From Mortierella sp. BCC40632 (Eukaryota; Mortierellomycota; Mortierellomycetes; Mortierellales; Mortierellaceae): a stretch of DNA of 64,000 nt. Positions 59,002 to 64,000 of this stretch are shown here, one piece after another. Each line of letters starts with the position of its first letter. The first letter of the stretch is position 1. Where the stretch lies: contig WAEK01000026.1 in assembly GCA_011634665.1 (NCBI GenBank), positions 310,001-374,000 of the forward strand. Direction: 5' to 3'. The notes beneath the pieces are model-generated. The model worked only from the letters and a program-made list of their open reading frames with translations, was not told the DNA's origin and searched no databases. Made by a program: the position numbers and the translations under genes.

Positions 59002-60415
59002 TTCTTCTTTATTTCCTTCGGTAACCCTTCTTCCCATTGTCTTCTTTCTCTATTTCTTTCTCTCTCGCTCTTCTCTCATCCGACTCATCCAGAGCGCACG
59101 GTCGTTTCCTCAGAGAAGGAGTCGTCGTCGTTGTCGTCGTCTCTCTCACTCACTCCTTGTAGCACACAAAGATGCGACGCGTTATTATGTGCCTGGACAA
59201 ACCCCTTTCCCCTTTGATCCATCAAGTTCTGGCCACGTATTTTTTTTTTCTTTTTTCTCCTTTCTCTCTCTTTCTCTCTCTTTCTCTCTTTCTCCTTCTC
59301 TCCACGACGGACAACGTTTTTGCCTCCGCTGGGCTCGTGTGTTGGTGGTGGTTGGCTTTTTCTCTCACATAAGAAATAAGGGACGGTTGCCCGATTGCTC
59401 GTTTGGAGTTGCGGAGTTTTGCGTGGTATGGTGCTCTTTTTCACACTGTTATCGCTCGGGAAAGTGGAAAGAAAAAAAAAAAGAAAAGAAAAGAAAAACG
59501 GCGGGATCCAGAGCATGCAGGGTAGAAAAAGAGAAGGATCGAATACACTGTCCCTATCACACCATTGTCACATTGGGTGGTCTTTTCTCTCTCTCTCTCC
59601 ACTTTTCCGCTCGTTGTACCGTGCGAGTTGACGGCGCACGACCAACCCGTTATTTTATTTTCCGCGGTATATGGGAGATTCTCTCCGTCGTCCATGACCC
59701 GCATTGTCCACTTTAGACAAAGATTCCTGGGATCGATGTGGTTGCTAGCCTAGTTCAAAAAACAGCAACAACAACAATAACAATAAAAACAGGCACAAGT
59801 ATCAATGACCTGGTTTTGGGATTCAATCTGCAAGATGGACGTTTAGAGGGACAAAGCAAAAGACACATCGGTCTCCTTGGTTTGGAAAGAGGTGTTCAAA
59901 GCATGATTACTCTTTTATCCGATACAGAAGAGATACAAGACCGCATGCCAGGGGAGAGAGTGAGAGTGAGAGAGAAGTGGAGTATGAAAGGATCGGCAGA
60001 ATGCTTTGCTACGGGAGGATCGTAAAGGACCCAAGTACACTGTGCTCGACTCATGGCTCATCGCCCTGGGAACGATCGAGTGTGTCTCTGAAGAAAAGAG
60101 TAACACGACGGCATTCTGCAGCAAGGGAGAGAGAGGGTGGTGTGAGTTCAGCGTGTGTATTCCATTCATTCAAACGGACCGTCCGGTAAAATGAGCACTG
60201 GCCCCGACAACAGCTTTAGACCACAGCCCAAATAGATCTGAACGCTCAGGACCAAGACAGGATAGGTAAGCAACCATTTTTACTTTCAACCTATGCAAAT
60301 TGCAATTGCTATGTACATTCTGCCAGTGTCTCCTGCTTGGTAACATAGGGAGAACGAGAGCGAGAGATAGAAAGAGCATGTTTCAATGCTCTTTATGTCA
60401 TCCTATTTTTTTTTT
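58047..60415. other. YOP1 upstream region and intergenic spacer
   Basis: Should contain the first exon and promoter of YOP1. A long (CT)n array lies at about 58910-58996 within a CT/CTTT-rich block from 58660. Plus-strand frames at 59738-60025 and 60006-60194 are open but show no domain or good splice context; not called. Confidence 0.5.
58910..58996. repeat. (CT)n microsatellite
   Basis: About 43 CT dinucleotides, the longest dinucleotide array in the window. Confidence 0.95.
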
Positions 60416-60810
60416 TTACTTGTGAGCATTCTGGATAGCCGCATGGATCGCCTCTCCAAAACCTGGTGCGCTAGCAGGGTTCTGGCCCGTGACAACACGA
60501 CCATCTGTCACGACCTTGGCACCCCAATCCTTATCAGCCTTGTGATAAATAGCTCCAATCTTCTTGAGCTTGGTCTCCAGTAAGGTTGGCACCGCTAAGG
60601 ATGAAAGAGAGAGAGAATGAGAGAGGATGGTGGTTGCAATTGCAAGACATGGCCAGTTCTGTTAGCATGACTACTTTCAAGGGTTGATTCATTAAGTGGA
60701 GAGTAGGATACAGTGTGAGAAAAAGAAAGAAAGAAAGAAAGAAAGGACCTTGGAGGGATAGGACTACAAGTCTCGCATGAACTAGTGGGTTCCATTTTTT
60801 TTTTATCATG

Positions 60811-60845
<35 letters not shown>

Positions 60846-61268
60846 ATAGATTGGGTTCTGTTTTACCATGCTCGAGCTGGACAGCCCGTTCTTCATCGTC
60901 ACTAAAGCCTGTAACGTTCTTGCCCTTGAGTAAAAGGGAACCGTCCGAGAGCGTCACGTCTGTGAGAGCGATGGGACCATGACAGACTGCCCCGACGACC
61001 TTGCCAGCTTCATAAGCGGCAGCTGTCACCCTGAGCGAGGGCTCGTCATGCTCTAGATCGAACATGGGTCCATGGCCTCCTGGATAAACGATGGCCTCGA
61101 ACTGGCTCTCATGACCAACAAATTCTTCGACCTTGTGTGTGCTGTTGATCTTGTCCTGGAAGGTTGGGTCGTTCAAGAAGGCAACCACGGTTTGGTTGTC
61201 CTATCGTAGTACATCCAGGCAAACAATGGGTCGAATAGGCAGCATGAGTACCATAAAAATTTTCCCAT

Positions 61269-61299
<31 letters not shown>

Positions 61300-61592
61300 G
61301 AGTCCATCCCATTCCATCCAAGGCAGGGTAGAGGATCTTTCCTTGCCTCGCCTCTTTCTTTTTCTTTTTTTTTTCTTTTTGTTATAAAACATACCTTGGC
61401 AGCCTCGACCGATGTGGGATCAAGTGGAGCCTTGCCTCCTTTGGGTGAGGCAAAGACAATGTCGTAGCCATAGTTCTTAAGAATGGTTGCAGGCTCGCCC
61501 ACTTCTTCTGCATACCAGCCTGTCTTTCTACCCGTGTTACCCAGCTGGTCGTGCGAAGTGAGGATAAAGAGAATCTTTTGGGGTGAAGACAT
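60416..61592 (-). CDS. Hsp31-type DJ-1 family protein, probable glyoxalase III/chaperone (236 aa)
   Basis: Three exons on the minus strand: 61592-61395, 61200-60867 and 60594-60416, in frame. Hsp31 proteins convert methylglyoxal to lactate without glutathione and protect proteins under stress. ILFILTSHDQ, then KTGWYAEEVGEP (helix with the conserved Glu), YDIVFASPKGG and APLDPTS match the Hsp31/class I family. FEAIVYPGGHGPMFDL is followed by VGAVCHGPIALTDV with nucleophile Cys139 and the His beside it. GFSDDEERAV and VVTGQNPASAPGFGEAI finish the domain. Length agrees with yeast Hsp31 (about 237). It is not closely related to the other DJ-1-fold gene at 53590-54978. Confidence 0.9.
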
Positions 61593-61664
61593 GGTGGTGG
61601 GAGGTCGACCAATGAAAAGGTGTAAGGTATGGGAAAGATGATGATAGAAGAGAAAGGTAAATTC

Positions 61665-61696
<32 letters not shown>

Positions 61697-62247
61697 GAGA
61701 GAAAGAGAAAGAAATCCTGGTAAGAGGGGTCTTTTTTGTTTTTTTAAACGACCTGCTTCTTATTTCTTATGACAGAGCAAATCGCGGATGTGGCGTCCAT
61801 GACGCGACAATGAGCTCGTCGCACTTTTTTTTTTCTTTGCCTTGCTCATTCTCCCTTTTTACCCTTCGACGAAATGTAGTCAAGGTAAATTGTTTTTCCC
61901 AGATATAAATGGGGGTTTACGCACTCTCCCGCCTCCTTCCCTCCCCCCTACTCTACCCTATTCCTCTAATTCCTCTTGTCCCAAGCAAAGCAACGACGAT
62001 GGTTGGATACGGAGCGTCATAAAACGAACGAACGAACAAGCGAGGAATGAATGAATGAATGAAAGAAGAAGAAAAAAGACCATTGTTTCCTATCCTAGAT
62101 ATGCTGCTGTGTTTCTACTCGTCTCTCTCTCTCTCTCTCTCCTTCACCTTCCTCCTTCCCCCCGATGAGAAACAATAATGCTGATCTGGCCAATTCAATC
62201 CATAACATATTAAATTCAACGAAACGACATCCAAAATGCACAGAGCA

Positions 62248-62280
<33 letters not shown>

Positions 62281-62626
62281 AAAAATAGAGGACATATATT
62301 TTTATACACAAAATAGAGGAAGAGGAGAAAAGAAAAGAAAAAAAAAAAAAAAAGAAAAAAAAGAGAGAGAGAGACATGCGGGAGAAGAATGAATTGCGGT
62401 AAAGTACAAATATATCTAGTTTATTGGGATTGCTTGATGTGTGCGTCTATCCGCCTGGAGGAAGGAGGAGGAAGAAGTAGAGGAGGAGCGGGATGCATGA
62501 GGTGACGAGGGGGGGATATTAATGATTTTTTTTTTCCTTTCTTTTCTTTTTCTTTTTTTCTTTTTTCTCTCTCTGGCTGGTGTTGCTGATTTGCTCTGTA
62601 GTATTGTTTTTGTTTTTGTTATTTGT
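61593..62626. other. Hsp31-type gene promoter region and spacer
   Basis: A GA/GAAA-rich stretch lies just upstream of the start (61662-61711). There is a 28-T run at 62251-62278 and T-rich sequence before the AN1 gene end. No gene seen. Confidence 0.6.
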
Positions 62627-64000
62627 TTAGTCCAGACGGGTGAAGCTTCGTCCACCCCTTGGCTTCTCGTTCAACTTTGGGTTGTTCTTTGCGAGCAGAT
62701 CCCGGTCCATCTTTGCATAGTCAAAGTCGCAGTCATGCTTGGATGTCGTCTTGTGTGCGTCGCAAAAGATGTATTCTAGAATGGAGAAGATCAAAGAAAA
62801 AAAGAAAAAAAAGAGGGCAGGAGAGGGATGGGGGATGTTAGAGTCATGTCTTGGCTTTTCTTTGTTTGTTGCAAAAAAAAAAAAAAAAAAAAAAGGGCAA
62901 GCGAAGAATGAGAGGGGAAAGATGATTACCACAACGACACTTGTTGATCGTCTGTTTGGCCAGCGGGATCTAAGTAGGACAAGGAAGGAGAAATGACGAC
63001 AATGACGAAGGCGGGTTAGTCAGTCTGTCCGAAAGAGAGGAGAGAGGGGGAGTGAAGAAAAATAGAGACGCGCTGATTTGTCAGGCGCCTGGTTTCTCCA
63101 CCGTCATATAAAAAAAGTATATAAAAAATATAAAAGTTGATAAAATAGCCCTGTGACTACGACTGATCACTTCTCCACTCCACCCAATTACGGCTATTTA
63201 AAACCCCGTCAGGTGTGTGGATGGGTCCTGTCCAAGTGTATAGGATGAGAGAAATAAGACTCACCTTTGCACGGCACATGAAGCACCGTCCCTTGTTGGT
63301 TTGAACGGGGCGAACGCCCGGCTCTGTTGCTTCAACCTTCGTCATCTGTGCCAGGCTGGGCATCCGAACAGAAGGCATTGTCGGCATCATCGGTACTGGT
63401 GATGCGACAGAAGGAATGCCGCTCATTGGCTTGGACAAAGGCCTTGACAAGGAGGGCTGAGGAACAGGCGTTGGTGTGGGTACTGCCATAGTCAAAGGAG
63501 AGACAACAGCAAGAGGCGTAATAGATGAGGTAGAGGTGGACAACGACGAAGAGGCGGATGCAGGCAGTGGTGTTACTGCATCCGTCATCGGTGTGTCCAG
63601 CAGCGGCTGTGATGAGGTCGAGGAAGAAGAGGAAGTGGAAGAAGAGGAGGAGGAGGCAGCGGAGACAGCGGCGACAGCGGCTGCGGGGTCAACCGGCAGG
63701 TCGGTGCTCGCCTGACTCGTCTCCTTGAAGCACTTGGAGCACATGTTGTTATTGATCGGGTTTCTGTTGATTCGTCAAGAAAGGGAGAGAGGGAAGAAAG
63801 AGAGCCAGGTCATTGGGTCCAGGATCCGTGCCAAAAAGTAAGCGAGTTCAGGTTCGTTCGAGTTTGTTCGAGTTCGTTCGACAAGATCGAGACCAAGAGC
63901 AGATTCGATAATCCAGACACGGCCAGGCCAGTAGACGAGTCAGGGGCGGTCATTGGAAAGGAATCGAAGGGAACAAAAGGGAAAAAAAGAAAAAAAAGTT
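62627..64000 (-). CDS. A20/AN1 zinc-finger protein (partial, 5' end outside window)
   Basis: Exons on the minus strand 63763-63265, 62969-62930 and 62775-62627; the bases from 63764 to the window edge look like intron. Such proteins (ZFAND5/6 type) bind ubiquitin through A20 and partner proteins through AN1, in stress and proteasome pathways. The visible protein starts inside the A20 finger, NPINNNMCSKCFKE; its first Cys pair must lie in an exon beyond the window. About 130 Ser/Ala/Pro/Thr-rich residues follow. The AN1 finger is RCFMCRAKIPLAKQTINKCRC-EYIFCDAHKTTSKHDCDFDY, with Cys/His ligands in the family spacing, then KMDRDLLAKNNPKL. Confidence 0.9.

Noticed and set aside
58784..59716. 310-codon plus-strand frame
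   Set aside because: Also created by the (CT)n array at 58910-58996; the rest has no recognisable domain.

Overview
This is a nuclear fungal contig. The genes are dense in short introns: about 60 were placed by matching reading frame and homology across each junction, nearly all GT-AG. The gene set is eukaryotic and mostly fungal: PEX6, a septin, URC1, an Htd2-type dehydratase, a Ppn1-type endopolyphosphatase, Yop1 and Dsk2. Intergenic DNA and introns are full of A/T homopolymers and long (GA/CT)n tracts. Together with single-pass membrane proteins of the type in the first gene, this suggests an early-diverging filamentous fungus, most likely Mortierellomycota/Mucoromycota. That assignment is inference; there is no rRNA or other marker here.

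Layout, left to right. 1-1036: 3' end of a single-pass membrane protein gene (+). 3732-5312: an intronless Arf-family protein with no recognisable nucleotide-binding motifs (+). 7611-10924: a ferric-reductase/NOX-type flavocytochrome (+). 11263-12660: mitochondrial HTD2 (-), head to head with PEX6 (13316-18916, +). 20183-23887: a DSK2/ubiquilin (+). 26623-29259: a BTB/POZ protein (+) with a long inverted repeat across an exon/intron border. 30471-33257: PPN1 (-). 34897-37696: URC1 (-). About 39119-41580: a septin (+). About 43601-47293: HYM1/MO25 (+). 47556-49007: a secreted lipase (-). 49893-51110: a PFA-DSP family pseudophosphatase (-). About 51546-52891: LSM2 (+). 53590-54978: a DJ-1/PfpI protein (-). 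56897-58046: YOP1 (-, first exon unresolved). 60416-61592: an Hsp31-type DJ-1 protein (-). 62627-64000: a partial A20/AN1 zinc-finger protein (-).

This looks like an ordinary housekeeping chromosome segment. There is no biosynthetic cluster, mobile element, CRISPR array, viral insert or RNA gene that I could support. Possible functional pairings are HTD2/PEX6 (fatty-acid metabolism and peroxisome biogenesis sharing one 655-bp intergenic region), and DSK2 with the A20/AN1 protein (ubiquitin pathways, but 40 kb apart).

The most unusual items are the 82-bp inverted repeat in the BTB gene, the Arf-like pseudoGTPase, the flavocytochrome whose NAD-binding lobe is split by a Cys-rich and two-helix insertion, a 12-nt microexon in YOP1, GC-AG introns, and an LSM2 gene whose first coding exon appears to be only the start codon. 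First exons of the septin, HYM1 and YOP1 and one stretch of DSK2 could not be resolved by eye.
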